A stretch of 64,000 nucleotides of DNA from Ochotona curzoniae (GCF_017591425.1 NW_024466599.1:71280501-71344500); one strand, 5' to 3'. Counted from the stretch's first letter, positions 23,437-35,393 are shown. Translations and numbers: made by a program. Notes: generated by a model not told the origin, from the sequence alone.

Positions 23437-23749
23437 ACTTGGTACAACAGTTCAGTGGTTAAATCTTCCCCTTGCCGGGATCTTATGTGGATATCAGTTC
23501 ATCTCCTGGCAGCCCCACTTCCCATCCAGCTTCCTGCTTGTGGCCTGGGAAAGCAGTCAAGGATGGCCCAAAGCCTTGGGACCCTGCTCCCATGTGGGAG
23601 ACCTGGAGGAAGCCTCTGGCTCCTGGCTTCAGATCAGCTCAGGTGGGATCGTTACAGTCACTTGGGGAGTGAACCAGCAGATGGAAGGTGCTTCTCTCTC
23701 CTCTCCGTAGATCTGTCTTTCCACTAAAAATAAATATTTTCAGAAAAGG
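23437..23749 (+). mobile_element. C-type SINE, full length
   Basis: It is flanked by 11-base duplications AAAATTCTTAG at 23426-23436 and 23750-23760. The head is diverged (ACTTGGTACAACAGTTCAGT). The body is well preserved through GGGACCCTGCTCCCATGTGG to an AATAAATATTTTCAG tail. Confidence 0.92.
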
Positions 23750-23760
23750 AAAATTCTTAG

Positions 23761-24412
23761 GTGGGAACATTATTAATCATCAAAAGGATACACTGATCCT
23801 TTTACTTTTCTAAAATATGTGAAAAAAAGTTTTCACGGCATAAAGAGTAAAGTTTCACATAAAGTGTGTTTAAAGTATTTAAGTTCTATAAATAAACTCT
23901 AAAAAGATTATGTGGGGTTTTGAAAAACATCTTCGATTTTTAAAGAGGGCATGGTTTTTAAAAGGCACTCCTCTCGCCTTTGTATGTGTTTGTACTTTTC
24001 AGTTAAATGACATCCGCTCTGTGTGGGAGTCAACTCAAAGCTGTCAAGATATTTTTTTTTCCTCTTAATGACAAGTCTTGTGCCATTGACTACCAAGAAT
24101 AACAATAAATCTTTTTTTCGAAAGTTAAAAAAGAGTATTTATTTTTGTCACTGAAAGGACAACAATTATTCACACGTCTAAGTTATTTCAGGTATATTTT
24201 TATGAGTTCTAAGAATCAGGCTTTTGAGACTCGTGTACAGAAGGAAAATGCTCTGCTCGTCAAGACCTTCACCTGAGAGACTTTGGTTGTTGGATTTGGT
24301 CGCACCGTCATGTAGTGCACAGTAATGTGTGCCCTAAGCAGTTGGAAATGTTTGAACTACAGTGGCTCATCTACTTCTCGCCTTATCCTTGCTTTGGAGC
24401 TTACAAACTATC
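23761..24412. other. AT-rich unassigned DNA
   Basis: About 650 bases, AT-rich, with no recognised repeat or exon. Confidence 0.4.
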
Positions 24413-24760
24413 CTTGTCTGTTTGCTGCTGCTCTAACAGAATACCACAGGCTGGACCGTTGATAAACAATAGAAGATGACTTGTCTTAGGCTTCTATAGG
24501 ATGGGACATCTGAGAATGCAGTGCCAGCATCTGTGGTTACAGTCCCAAGGTGCAAAGTGGGAAGGGCAAGAGGGAGTGACAGAGAGGGGAAAATCAGGCA
24601 AATTCATGTCTTTCCTTGGGAACCCACTGCCACGCTCACACAGGGAATGTGTTCCTGGGTGCAGAGCCCTCCTAGCTTCTTCAAATGTACCAACTGTTAA
24701 TTTCATCATAGTTGCAACTTTAAACCTGAGTCTTAGGGGAGACCTAAGCACAGCCCCACC
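24413..24760 (+). repeat. Old mammalian repeat, copy 2
   Basis: Starts CTTGTCTGTTTGCTGCTGCT, then AACAGAATACCACAGGCTGG, TAGGATGGGACATCTGAGAA, GTGCCAGCATCTGTGGTTAC and TAAACCTGAGTCTTAGGGGA. Same family and orientation as the copies at 22375 and 28528. Confidence 0.6.
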
Positions 24761-25070
24761 AGAACTCCAGAAAGCTTTGGCCATCTACCAGAAGTCCCAC
24801 AGCCATGGTCATTGGTGTGAACTTGCCTTCACCATAGAACCATTGGTTGCTGTAACAGCATTTGGTTTCTTTCTTGTTTCTTCCCAAAATGTGAACTTGG
24901 AAAGAAAAAAAACCCTTACTATATATGTTTTTAGCACAATACTTTTGAATTTTTTGGAGTTACATGAACTAAAAATGATCACTAACCACTTTTTTTGGAA
25001 TTTGACCTAAACTGCCGCTTTTATGGGTGCTGTGGGTTTGCTCTTTATGAAGCGAAACTTGAGATGGATT
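24761..25070. other. Unassigned DNA
   Basis: No recognised repeat or exon in this roughly 310-base spacer. Confidence 0.4.
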
Positions 25071-25380
25071 AGGGGCAGATGTTGGATGCAGCAGCTAGGA
25101 CTCTGCTTGAGACGCCTGTACCCCATTATTGCTGTGCTTGGGTCTGGGTCCCAGCCCTGCTCCTGGTTCCACATTCTTGCTGATACAGGCTCTTGGGCAG
25201 CAGTGACAGCTCAAACACTTTGGTTCCTGCCACCAGTGTGAGACCCCATCGGGATCCCAACTCTTGGCTTTAGCCCGGCCCAGTTCTGGCAGTCACAGGA
25301 ATCTGGGGAATTAAATCAGTGAATAGGAGATCTCTGTCTCTCACTAGGTCTTTCTGCTTTTGTATATATAAAAAAAACAA
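25071..25380 (+). mobile_element. C-type SINE, old subfamily
   Basis: Diverged body: GCAGCAGTGACAGCTCAAAC, CCAGTGTGAGACCCCATCGG, TTGGCTTTAGCCCGGCCCAG, TCTGGGGAATTAAATCAGTG. Tail GTATATATAAAAAAAACAAA. It belongs to the older C-SINE layer with the next copy. Confidence 0.65.
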
Positions 25381-25563
25381 ATTATAATGGTATAAATAAT
25401 TTATGAATGCTGTCTTGTAATTTTTTATTGGTTTACAGCAGTCTTACAGTTTCCAAGTTGTAAAAAATGTTTAATGTCACTGAATCGTCCCCTCAAAAGT
25501 GGTTAAAATGATAGGTTTAATGTTGTAGTTCATCATAATGAACATGCATTGTATGAGCAATTA

Positions 25564-25868
25564 ATCTAGCCATTAATACTCTGATCAAGATGTCTGAGCT
25601 CCACTCAAATACCTGGGTTTAATTCTCTCCTCTGACTCGACCCTAAGTTCCTGCAAATGCAGATCCCGAGAAGCAGTGGTGATGAATCAAATTAAGTTCC
25701 CAACACCCGTGTGGGAGACCTGGGTTAACTTCCTGGATCCTTGCGTTTGACCTGGTCCAGTCCCAGCCACTGCAGCATTTGGGGACTGCACCAGCAAATG
25801 AGAGCTTGCTGTCTCTTTCTCTCACTTTCCCAGTCTCTCTGCTTTTCAAATTAAGAAGAAATGAAACA
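25564..25868 (+). mobile_element. C-type SINE, old subfamily
   Basis: Contains GAAGCAGTGGTGATGAATCA, CACCCGTGTGGGAGACCTGG, a TTGACCTGGTCCAGTCCCAG block, GCATTTGGGGACTGCACCAG and a TGCTTTTCAAATTAAGAAGA tail. Same orientation as, and about 180 bases right of, the preceding old copy. Confidence 0.7.
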
Positions 25869-26819
25869 AAAATAATTAGTTGCTTTTTTTTTTAAAGCAG
25901 TGAGGTCACAGGGGACTTCCCGGCAAGATGTGCTGTCTGTCTGTAGGGCTCCAGAACTTGAAACTTGGCATGAGATTTTATCACAACAGGTTCTTGTTCT
26001 GCGTTGACCTTGCTAGTCATCAGAGGGCCTTAGCAGTATAGAAAGACCTCTAGCAAAAGCCAAGAATGGAATGGCAGAGAAGTGTCCTATTTGTGATTTG
26101 GTGGCCTCAGTAGTAGCTTCAGTTTTTACTTTGTTTGAATAAGCTACAAATGCAGATGAAGATGCCAGGAAGCTTCATTCTCCTGTGTTTAAAGGGGGAA
26201 AGTGATGAGCGAGGGCGCAAATGTCACTTAGAAACAAGTGACCTCAAAGACCTCCCCTTTGGGCGGAGGAGAGAAATTTTTTTTTTTTAATGTACAACGT
26301 CATTCACAGATCATATAGAATTGTCAATCTAAAGGTTAACCTGTTTTGTTTTTTTTAAATCAGTCTGCTAAAGATGTATTTAATTTCATGTGCTGCTTGT
26401 GGCTGACTGGACAGGGCCTTTGCTGGGCCCTGTCCACCCGCTCTGTGTCTCACTATGTTCAGAGCCTCAGGAAGGAAATGAACAGAAGAGAAATTGTGAC
26501 CCTTTGCAGTCTGCCTATTCTGGAATGGGACAGTAGGTTCCTGGCCAGGGGAAACCCAGCACAGGCTTCCTAGGACTTTCACTCATTGTTTTCCAGACAC
26601 CAAGCATGCGTTAGCACATTTCACTAGCCTAAGAGGAGCAAGAATTGTTGGAAGCACGAACTTTAATTGACGCACCTGTCAGATCCACACCTCCCAGCGA
26701 GAGACTGAATCTGGGGGAGTTGATAAGCACCTAGCCTTAGGCTAATGGCTCTTGTTCTGAACATGTTTCTTAGAACATTTAAATGTATTTAATTTATTTT
26801 GTTTTATTCATGTTCTCTT
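25869..26819. other. Unassigned DNA
   Basis: No recognised repeat or exon in about 950 bases. Short T runs at 25885-25894 and about 26279-26288. Weak MIR-like words at 26610-26700 were not strong enough to call. Confidence 0.4.
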
Positions 26820-27142
26820 GGGGCAGGCATTTAATCTAGTGGTTGAGTTCCTGGTAAATGGACACGCATCTCCTGTTAGAACGCTTGGGTTTGATAAGCT
26901 GCTCTGCCTCAAATTCCACTTTCCTGCTCATGTGCACCCTGGGAAGGTAGCAAGTGACGGCTAAAAAAGTTGTGTTGCAATATGCCCTTGTGGGAGCCCT
27001 GGACTGAATTCCTAGCTGCTGGCATCTACCATATCCAGGGGACATTTGGAGCATTTGAGGAGTGAACAGGTAAGTGGAAGAGCTCTCTCTCTCTCTCTGT
27101 CTTTCTCTGTGCCACTCTCGCTTTTTCTCAAGAATAAAAATT
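26820..27142 (+). mobile_element. C-type SINE, old subfamily
   Basis: Head GGGCAGGCATTTAATCTAGT, body CACCCTGGGAAGGTAGCAAG, CCTTGTGGGAGCCCTGGACT and ATTTGGAGCATTTGAGGAGT, then a CT-rich stretch and AAGAATAAAAATTCAGC. A younger SINE inserted just past its tail in the opposite orientation. Confidence 0.72.
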
Positions 27143-27154
27143 CAGCAAATCGTC

Positions 27155-27482
27155 CCTTTTTTAAAAAAAGATTTATTTATTTATTGGAAAGTCAGATATA
27201 CAGAGAGGAGGAGAGACAGAGAGGAAGATCTTCCGTCCCATGATTCACTCCCCAAGTGAGCGCAACGGCCGATGCTATGCTGATCTGAAGCCAGGAGCCT
27301 CTTCCGGGTCTCCCACGTGGGTGCAGGGTCCCAAAGCTTTGGGCCATCCTCGACTGCTTTCCCAGGCCACAAGCAGGGAGCTGGATGGGAAGTGGGGCTG
27401 CCGGGATTAGAACTGGCGCCCATATGGGATCCTGGTGCGTTCACAGAGAGGACTTTAGCTGCTAGGCCACGCTGCCAGGCCC
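27155..27482 (-). mobile_element. C-type SINE, full length, young
   Basis: Flanked by near-perfect 12-base duplications CAGCAAATCGTC (27143-27154) and CAGCAAGTCGTC (27483-27494). Minus-strand head GGCCTGGCAGCGTGGCCTAG and well-preserved body. Inserted at the tail of the older SINE, which dates the two relative to each other. Confidence 0.94.
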
Positions 27483-27494
27483 CAGCAAGTCGTC

Positions 27495-28527
27495 TTTTGA
27501 TGATAGAGTTCAAGTGAGATTCGGGAACTTTATTTCTACTATTCTGCAAAGAAGTAGCTGTCTGTGTCCTAAGTGGCTATTTCCTAAATGAACATAGCAC
27601 ATAGGAAAGTATGTCAACATTCATAAAAAGATAAGCTTTTGTGACACACACAAAAAAATAATGCCATTTTTTTCATAACTGTGTTTTCCCCAGATTTTTT
27701 TTGTGGGGCGGGGGGAGAACCCTGTCATGTTGCTGTCATGCCGGGAAGCCCGGTGGAAATGTGCTGTGTTCAAAGAGGATGTGATTATCATCTCTCTGTG
27801 TTTGTCACCTCAGGCTTGGAACCATGTCCTTTTGTGTTGAGTGGATTTTGAAAGTTCGGTGTTTCTGAATGTACCTTTCCCAGGGAGACTGGTCAGATCT
27901 CAGTGTGGAAAGGCAAATCCATGGCGTCATTCGGCTTCTCAAGGCAGGATACGTGAAGGGAAAGAAAAGCAAGGTAGCAGCCAGGTGGAAGAGGACAAAG
28001 CTGAACCACAGGCTCCAGGAGCAAAGTGGAGCTGCTCAGCTTCCTGGTGTACATTTGTGCGTGCTGGGTGGGGATCTGAGAGCAAAGATCTGAAAGTCAG
28101 CAATGACCTGGGGAGGGGACTGGAGCTGTACCTCCCCAACACTGATGCAGCCTGAGGGATGGAAGCCCTAGTCTTCCAGTCTGGCTAGAGGTCCCCTGTG
28201 GCCAGGCATGCTGCCTTGGGTACAGGCCCTCAAGCATGCAGCGACACCCAGCAGCATGGGATGGGAGTAGCTAAAACATAGCTCCGATGAGCTTGAGCAA
28301 GTGAGAGCAAGTGCTGAGAAAGAAATGAAGCAAGCAGTTGAATCCAAGAAAGACACAAGCCCAGGTTTTCCTTTGCCCTTTCCTGGCCTCATCTTGAGAC
28401 AGGCCTGTCGCACAAAGGGGAGAGACCCAAAATGATGTCATGGAAACCCTATTTTCCCCCTGAATTCCGTGTATCTGTCCCAGGGAAGGATTCTGATGGG
28501 CCTGGTCACACATCCACCGTCAGTTTG
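27495..28527. other. Unassigned DNA
   Basis: No recognised repeat or coding exon in about 1 kb. A G-rich run (GGGGCGGGGGGAG) lies near 27704-27717. Frames reach about 104 codons without motifs. Confidence 0.4.
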
Positions 28528-28850
28528 TTTGCCGATTCTGTAATGGAATACCATAGACTAGGTGCTTTATAGACAGCAGGAACGTACCTGGCTTGAAGTT
28601 CTGGGGACTGCCATGTCCAAGAGTGAGGTGTGTCAGCATCGGGCAAAGGTTACCATGCCATCTTCTGACCTGGAAGGACAAGGGAGTGTGTGTGAGACAG
28701 AAGGGCAACAGGAGGCCTCGCTTGATACCTCGCTCACTCCCATGATAGTGGAATTCATCCATTCAGGAAGGCACAATCCTCATTGCCTTAGTCTCTTTTG
28801 AAGGTCCTGCCTCCTGATGCTGTGATGATGGTGATGATGTTTCAGCCTGA
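28528..28850 (+). repeat. Old mammalian repeat, copy 3
   Basis: Begins GTTTGCCGATTCTGTAATGG, then AATACCATAGACTAGGTGCT, AGTTCTGGGGACTGCCATGT, and ends TGCCTCCTGATGCTGTGATG. This is the most complete example of the family also seen at 22375 and 24413. Confidence 0.62.
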
Positions 28851-29174
28851 GCTTAAGAAAGCACAGTGCAGCCACAGCACTGTCCCTTGGGATGAGCACA
28901 TCGTGATCAGAGCCAGGTGTTCACTGGGGGAGTAAGGTGACAGGTATCGTGAGGGTCTTCTTCATTAGTGTAACATGGCAAGAACCTCCCTCACTGAACA
29001 TAGACCAAAAGGCAGGTGTGCTCCGAGCCCACTGCCTCCTTGATACCCCTGGTATCTGTATTCATTCATCTTTCCAGTTATACGTGTGCACATGTTTGAG
29101 GCTAGATGAAGGTGCACCACCAGTGTAGAAGACTTCCCCGGTTTCAAAGATTTGCTAGCAAAGAGTACTAATTA
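28851..29174. other. Unassigned DNA
   Basis: 324 bases with no recognised element. Confidence 0.4.
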
Positions 29175-29190
29175 TCTTAATCATATTTTT

Positions 29191-29507
29191 TAAAGGTTTA
29201 TTTTCATTGGAATTTTAGATGTACAGAAAGGAGGAAAGACAGGAATATCTTCCGTCACGCTGATTCACTCCCCAAGAAGCCACAACTGGAGCTGAACTGA
29301 TCTGAAAATCAGGAGCCCAGAGCCTCTTCTGGGTCTCCCGCATGAGTGCAGGGTCCCAAGGCTTTGGGTCGTCCTCAACTGCTTTCTCAGGCCACAAGCA
29401 GGGAGCTGGATGGGAAGCAGGGCTGCTGGGATTAGAACCGGTGCCCATATGGGATCCTGGTGCTTGCCTGGTGAGGACTTTAGCCACTAGGCTACTGTGC
29501 TGGGCCC
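29191..29507 (-). mobile_element. C-type SINE, full length
   Basis: Flanked by 16-base duplications with one mismatch: TCTTAATCATATTTTT (29175-29190) and TCTTAATCTTATTTTT (29508-29523). The head side ends GTGCTGGGCCC. Confidence 0.94.
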
Positions 29508-29523
29508 TCTTAATCTTATTTTT

Positions 29524-30019
29524 ATAATAGTGGTTATGTGTGAAATGAGAGTATTTGTGTATCTATTAACAGCAAAATAAAAAGACTTAGTGAAATGATT
29601 GTTAATCCAGTGCAGGCATGCAGACTGAAATAAAACAGATTCCCAAAATTATTATCCTTCTTTTATCATTTCACTTTACAAAATGTGACCTGGAGACATT
29701 TTACAATGACACATGTGGCTCACATTCTATTTCTCTTGTCCACACTGTGTTGGACTATGACCACATTTCTGTATTAAAGATGTTAATGTGGCAAAATATG
29801 TATTAATACTGAAATTTATTCTCTACTATCATGATCAGAGGCCAGAGCCAGGAAGTTGCCTCGTCAAACTTCAGTGTGTATGGTGTGAGTGTTGGGATTA
29901 TAGTAAGTGAGTCACTGCTTGCCTGCAGTGATTTCTAAACAAAAGCCTCCTGACTTGTTTAGTCTGTCTCATGAAAGCCTAGACTCTGGGTTCATCTGAT
30001 TTGATTCAAAAGGAAATGG
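29524..30019. other. Unassigned DNA
   Basis: No recognised element in about 500 bases. Confidence 0.4.
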
Positions 30020-30107
30020 TGCAGCCAGGACATGAACCGATGCCCATTTGGGATCCTGGTGCATGCAATGCGAGGACTTTAGCCTCTAGGCTACCATTCC
30101 GAGCCCT
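30020..30107 (-). mobile_element. C-type SINE, head-only fragment
   Basis: Only the 5' quarter is present, read on the minus strand: GGCTCGGAATGGTAGCCTAG to CCCAAATGGGCATCGGTTCA. The 3' three quarters and tail are missing. Ordinary truncation of these elements removes the head, so this piece probably results from a later deletion. Confidence 0.8.
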
Positions 30108-30185
30108 TAAAGATGTTTTTAAAACTCCTCATTGATCTTTCAAGCATCTGGTCTACAACCCAGATGTGAGGGAGCACCAATTCAC

Positions 30186-30262
30186 TATCCGTCCACTCAT
30201 CCTTATATATTTATCATTCTGTCCCTTAATCCATCTCTCCATCCCTTCATCCATCCTTGTCT
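30186..30262. repeat. Degenerate (ATCC)n tract
   Basis: Many imperfect ATCC/CATC units (CCATCTCTCCATCCCTTCAT, CCATCC). A decayed tetranucleotide repeat. Confidence 0.6.
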
Positions 30263-31185
30263 ACTCTTCCCCTCCTGTATTTTCATTCATCAAGTTGTTA
30301 TAATCCCTGGCATGTGTTGGGCTCTGGGTGGTGTGCAGTCAGTGGGCTGATCAAGTCCTTACTCCAAACCCAAGGAGCTGGTAGGTTGTTAGTACCAGCA
30401 TCTGCTCCCCTTCACACCTGATGAATCACTGACTCTTACGCCAGTTTCTCACAAAATACTTGCAGGAAAAGTATTGATGCCTACCTGGAGGATTTCTGAA
30501 GAGCTCCGCTTGAACCAAGAGGTTGCTGGCTCCTCCTAGAAGGTGCATCTGAAATCCCTGTTGATAGTCACGCTTCTGCCAACCAGGCTCTGGTTATGTC
30601 TACCGGTAATGCAATTTGATTAGATGGATTGGAGCTAAGATCCCTACTTAATCAAGCAAAATTAAGGGGCTTTGCCTGAATTTGACATATTGAGAGAAAT
30701 AAATCCAACACCAAAACAGAAAAAGAGACAAAACAGAGAAAGCCAGACTCTGCCTGACTTGTTGGCAGTCAGTGATAAGCACCGGCTGCCAGGCAGCCTT
30801 CCCTGTGACGTGTAGCCACACAGCAGCGACCAAGACTGGAAGTTGAGATTTAAATGTCACATGTGCATTTTGTTTTCTGATTGCTGACCGCTCTTTTCCT
30901 AAATTAAGCTCATAGTTCATGTTGATGGAGAATTGTTTCATTAAGCGCTTGCCCACACTCCTGAGTGAGCACTGTTGATTCTGCATGCTGTGACCCTTCT
31001 CAGCAGGCTTGGTGGGCTGTACAGACCCAGTTAGAAGGCTCCCCTTCTACCCACTGGGGAGTGTGGAAGAAATGTTCTTTATTGGGCATTTTAATTCATT
31101 CTATTTGTGTCTTAATGGAATTTAATTGGTGAGGCCTCAGGATGAAAGAGAAAAATATTTCCCTTTTCACATGATCTGAAATTGA
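30263..31185. other. Unassigned DNA
   Basis: No recognised repeat or exon in about 920 bases. A 112-codon minus-strand frame at 30648-30986 has no motif. Confidence 0.4.
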
Positions 31186-31446
31186 GGTTTTATTTTCATT
31201 TTATTTGAAAGACAGGTGTTTTTCCATCCAGAGGTGATTTGCAATTGCAAAATGTAACCGCCAGAGCTGGGCCAGCCTAAAAAAAAGCCAGGACTCCAAC
31301 TGGGGCTCCCACATGGACCATCATGCACTGCTGTTCAGGGTGTGTTAGCAGGGAGTTGGATCTGAAGCAGAGCAGCTTGGGTTTGAACTGGCACTTACAT
31401 ATAGGATGCAGATATAGTAAGTGATGGCTTAACTCAGTGTGTCACA
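31186..31446 (-). mobile_element. C-type SINE, old
   Basis: Words TTTTATTTGAAAGACAGGTG, CTCCAACTGGGGCTCCCACA, GTTAGCAGGGAGTTGGATCT, GAAGCAGAGCAGCTTGGGTT and TGAACTGGCACTTACATATA follow the reversed SINE order with heavy divergence. Confidence 0.65.
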
Positions 31447-33784
31447 AGATTTTTTTGTTTTACTTTTGTAGAAAAGACATTGACAATGCCTTGCTCTGGG
31501 TAAAACTCAATGCATTCTGTCCATTTAACCACCAGTCAATTAGAAGCAACATAGAAAGGTTGTGATTTGTATGCACACATAGGAGGTATCCTGCAGAATC
31601 TTCATCCATGTGAATCAAGAAGAAGCATTGGTGTTGTTGGGGAAGATCAGGCCCTCAGAGGAGCGAGACACATTGACCACGGCTGGCAACTAGGCCATCA
31701 CATGCTGACCTTTTCTGTGTAGTTATGAGTCGTTTAAAAATTTCAGAGTGGATAGCAAGACCAGGCCTGGGTGAAGCAGCAGAGCAGGTGATGGGAATGG
31801 GTAGGGATGTGGTTTTTGCTGGAATTAGGAGGACAGCTGTCAGGATGGTATATGGGAGGTTAAATTAAAATGTTGTTACTCCGGGTGATGGCTGCCCTCA
31901 CGTGTGGCGACCGGTGTCCCAGATCCATGCTTTTTTGGGTAGACCCAAGTAGGGCATGACAGAGATGGCTTGGCACTTACCAGTCACTAGACCTTCATTT
32001 CAGGAAGCAGTCTGACACTGCAAGGGCATTGCCTTCAAGAGGGGAAGCCCAGCCAAGCCTGTGGTGTGGGGAGGATTGGAGTGAGCAGGCGCTCCTGTGC
32101 ACCTGAGTGGGGAGGCCATGGTGCACACCATAGAGCTTGGCTTACCTCCGAACCTCCCCCAGTGCCTCCACTATGTCCCATCAATCCCTCCCGCGTATGT
32201 TGTGGGTGTTTCATACCTGATCTCCATTACATCTGCCTTGAAGGACTCTATTTCCTCCCTTCATTGGACAATAAGCATGTTGCCTTAGTATCATGCATTT
32301 CGTCACTGTTGATTACAGGCAGATTCGAAAACTGACCTAGACCCATCCTTTAGGATTCTGGAAGAAGAGGTTGATGCTTGAGCAGTGGAAATGATGCAGG
32401 TGTTTTGAAAATGTGCTTCGTTCAGCATTCACCTGCTTGTTTGTGTGATTGCCCTAGACAAAGAGGCCAGGAGTTAGATCATGAGAAAGGGGCTGATTTT
32501 CTTTCGATTCCTCCAAAGCTTTTGCTGTAATTCACAGTTCTTCCCACCATAAAAGCCAAAGACCATGTGACCTAACTTCAGCCTGCAGGATCAAGGTGCT
32601 AGCCATGTTTAAACATTGGAACAAGTGAGACCTGCAGAGAGTGGTTAGTAATCAGATTTGCCAGGCTAAGGAGGTGGTGTTAGTGGTTACACCTGGATCT
32701 CCTGCCCTTTGACAGAATTCTCTCTCTCCCCCTTTGTCTTCTGCTTTGCAGCTTTGAAACTTGTAGACAAAAGCGTGCTGCTTCCAACATGCACTCTTGC
32801 TTGTATTAATTACTGGAATTTCCCCCTCTGGGCTGTGGAAAGCATTGGTCAAGCTAAAGGATTGCCGTACAGTTCTCTGTGTTGTCTGACTTCTCAGGGA
32901 AGGCTGGCCTGGTATAGGTGAGACTGGAGGAGTTGAGGTGCTGTTTAGCACGTAGTTCAGGAGAGCCCCCCTAGCTGCACATAAACATTAATTACAGAAA
33001 GAAATACATCATTCACGTCAGATCTCACAATAGGTCCCACTGTGACTATTATGTGAAATTAATTACTCCCTACTTCACTTTCTTTTTTAATCACCTTCTC
33101 TGTACTATGAAAATAGTCCTAATTACTGACATCAGTTGTTTAAGCCATTAAGGGTGATCGTTTTGCGTGGCAGTGTACCCATCCCATCCTGTTTCTTTGG
33201 AGTTAAATATAGCAGCCCTTGCCCTCTGAAGGGTGATTTGCCTGTGCCGGAATGTATTTGGCAAAAACTAAATTGGCTGCATGATCAAAATCTCAAGAAC
33301 ATAGATATGGGGGAAATAAATGATAAAAATTCAGTCATTTGTTCCTGAAAGGCTGCTGCCTTTCAGAGTGGAATCCAGGTCAAGTCTCTGAAATTGAGGT
33401 CCTTTTGCTTTTTTTCAGAACTTTATTCCAGAACCTGATTTGGTCCTTGGAATTGAACATGAGCGGCTGGTAGACTAGGCGGGGGTCGGAGTGGGAAGGG
33501 AAGGTCAGTCAGTGGATGATGACCTACAGTGACCTGGATGAAGGATCACTCGGATGAGGATTACCACGTGGCCTAGTCCAGGGGCCAGGGTGGCCTTCTT
33601 GAGTCAAGGAAGGATCAGGGCTCACAGGAGGGGCTAGGAGGACTTTCCCAGAAGCTGGCAAAGTACAATTTGCAGCTAGAGTTCCAGATGGGCCTGATTA
33701 TTTAAAGGGCTTATTGTAAAAATTTCAGATGAGTTGACTTGGTCCTTCTCACCCCAAAATTAAACCAATATATAAGGTTGGTGT
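31447..33784. other. Unassigned DNA
   Basis: About 2.3 kb with no recognised repeat or coding exon. Frames are under 100 codons. It is the longest SINE-free interval between 15 and 35.4 kb. Confidence 0.42.
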
Positions 33785-33826
33785 TTTTTTTTTCATAATA
33801 GGTGGTTCCATGAACTTTTTAAAATA
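33785..33826 (-). mobile_element. Short palindromic element, copy B (end only)
   Basis: TTTTTTTTTCATAATAGGTG and then TTCCATGAACTTTTT match the right end of the inverted copy at 61849-61940. The element is cut at CCATGAACTTTTT by the tandem SINE insertions that follow. Confidence 0.5.
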
Positions 33827-34160
33827 TTTTTTAAAAAATATTTATCTTTATTACAAAGTCAGATACATAGAGAGAGAAGAGGAGAGACAGAGAGGAAGAT
33901 CTTCCGACCATTGATTCACTCCACAAGTGACTGCAATGGCCAGTGCTGTGCTGAGCCGAAGCTAGGAGCCAGGAACTTTCTCCAGGTCTCTCATGTGGGT
34001 GCAGAGTCCCAAGGCTTTGGGACATCTTTGACTGCTTTCCCAGGCCACAAGCAGGGAGCTGATGGGAAGTGGGGCTGCCAGGATTTTAACCAGCACCTGT
34101 ATGGTATCCCGGCACGTTCAAGGAGAGGACTTTAGCTGCTAGGCCACCGCACTGTGCCCC
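33821..34160 (-). mobile_element. C-type SINE, left member of tandem pair
   Basis: The target motif CCATGAACTTTTT (33808-33820) is repeated in diverged form as CCATGAGGTTTTT (34161-34173). The body is complete in reverse orientation, ending CACCGCACTGTGCCCC at the head side. Its divergence is a little greater than that of its right neighbour. Confidence 0.92.
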
Positions 34161-34173
34161 CCATGAGGTTTTT

Positions 34174-34496
34174 TAAAAAGATTTATTTTTATTATTTTTT
34201 TATTGGAAAGGCGGATATACAGAGAGGAGAGACAGAGAGGAAGATCTTCTGTCCGATGATTCACTCCCCAAGTGAGCACAATGGTCGATGCTATGCCAAT
34301 CCGAAGCCAGGAGCCTCTTCCGGGTCTCCCACTTGGGTGCAGGGTCCCAAAGCTTTGTGCCGTCCTTGACTGCTTTCCCGGGCCACAGGCAGGGAGCTGG
34401 AAGGGAAGCGGGGCTGCTGGGATTAGAACCGGTGCCCATATGGGATCCTGGGCATGCTAGGCAAGGACCTTAACCACTTGCACCACCATGCCGGGC
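34174..34496 (-). mobile_element. C-type SINE, right member of tandem pair, young
   Basis: Flanked by CCATGAGGTTTTT (34161-34173) and CCATGAGTTTTTT (34497-34509). Minus-strand head GGGCCCGGCATGGTGGTGCA. Well preserved. It inserted at the duplicated target left by the neighbouring SINE. Confidence 0.93.
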
Positions 34497-34668
34497 CCAT
34501 GAGTTTTTTTTTAATGCACAAAATTAATGTTTATTCCACCTTTGTGTCATATTCCTCTAATCTTTCACCTATATGAGGATAAAACAAAAGCAAAACAAAT
34601 AAAAAACTGAAATCAGAATCAATGATATTAGCAAATAGGGAAACAAATAAAATCTAGCAGCCATCATC

Positions 34669-34690
34669 CATGAGCTTTTTAAAGATCCCT
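34669..34690 (-). mobile_element. Short palindromic element, possible copy F (end only)
   Basis: CATCCATGAGCTTTTTAAAG resembles the TTCCATGAACTTTTT end of the other copies. A short match, so only weakly supported. Confidence 0.3.
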
Positions 34691-34739
34691 TACATTTCAA
34701 AATACGTTTCAAAAAAATGTTTGAAATAGTTAACTTATT

Positions 34740-34960
34740 ATTTTTCCAACTCTCTTTTAAAATTATTTTTTATTTTGAATTTTATGGTATGATTCCATAA
34801 GGTCTGAGATTTCCCTACGCCCTCCCCAAGTTCCCTCCCTCTGACTGACTTTCCCCATATTATTACAATGAGACAATCCTTCATAAGCAGTCGTAAAATT
34901 AACTTGTATTTTAATCCAGTTGCCGCAGACTTTTACAGCAGTAACTCAGAGACATGCTAC
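34740..34960 (-). mobile_element. Possible lagomorph L1 3' untranslated end
   Basis: An AATTTTATGGTATGATTCCA block, then a TTTCCCTACGCCCTCCCCAA block, then an ACAATGAGACAATCCTTCAT block resemble the inverted 3' end of lagomorph L1 elements. The call rests on general recollection of such tails, and the limits are uncertain. A weaker similar block is near 37730-37800. Confidence 0.35.
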
Positions 34961-35393
34961 TGTTTTTTACTAAGGCATTTGAAGGTCAGTTTCAGATGGG
35001 ATGTTTAAGGATACATCAAAAGCAGGCAGTTAAAGTGGAGGTAGTATTTCTCAGACTTTACTGATTTTTCTGGTTTTTTTTCCTAGCAATGACACCAACA
35101 AATCCAGGATCAAAACCAGAGCCACACATTGCATTCTGTTGCCTATGGCTCACATCTCATGCGCCTAGAACAGCTCTAAATCTTCACCCGTGCTTCATGA
35201 CCCAGACATTCTAGAAGGTTACAGATCATCCACTGTATAGAATGACCCTAGGTTGGGGTTTGTCTGATGTGTCTCAATCAGTGATCAGATTCGGATCAAA
35301 TATTTTTGATAGGAAAAAAAATAGATATTTTTGGCAGGATTCAGTGTATTTCAAGAGCATCACTGTCCCATTATCAGTGAGGTTACCTTTAAG
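34961..35393. other. Unassigned DNA
   Basis: No recognised repeat or exon in about 430 bases. Confidence 0.4.
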
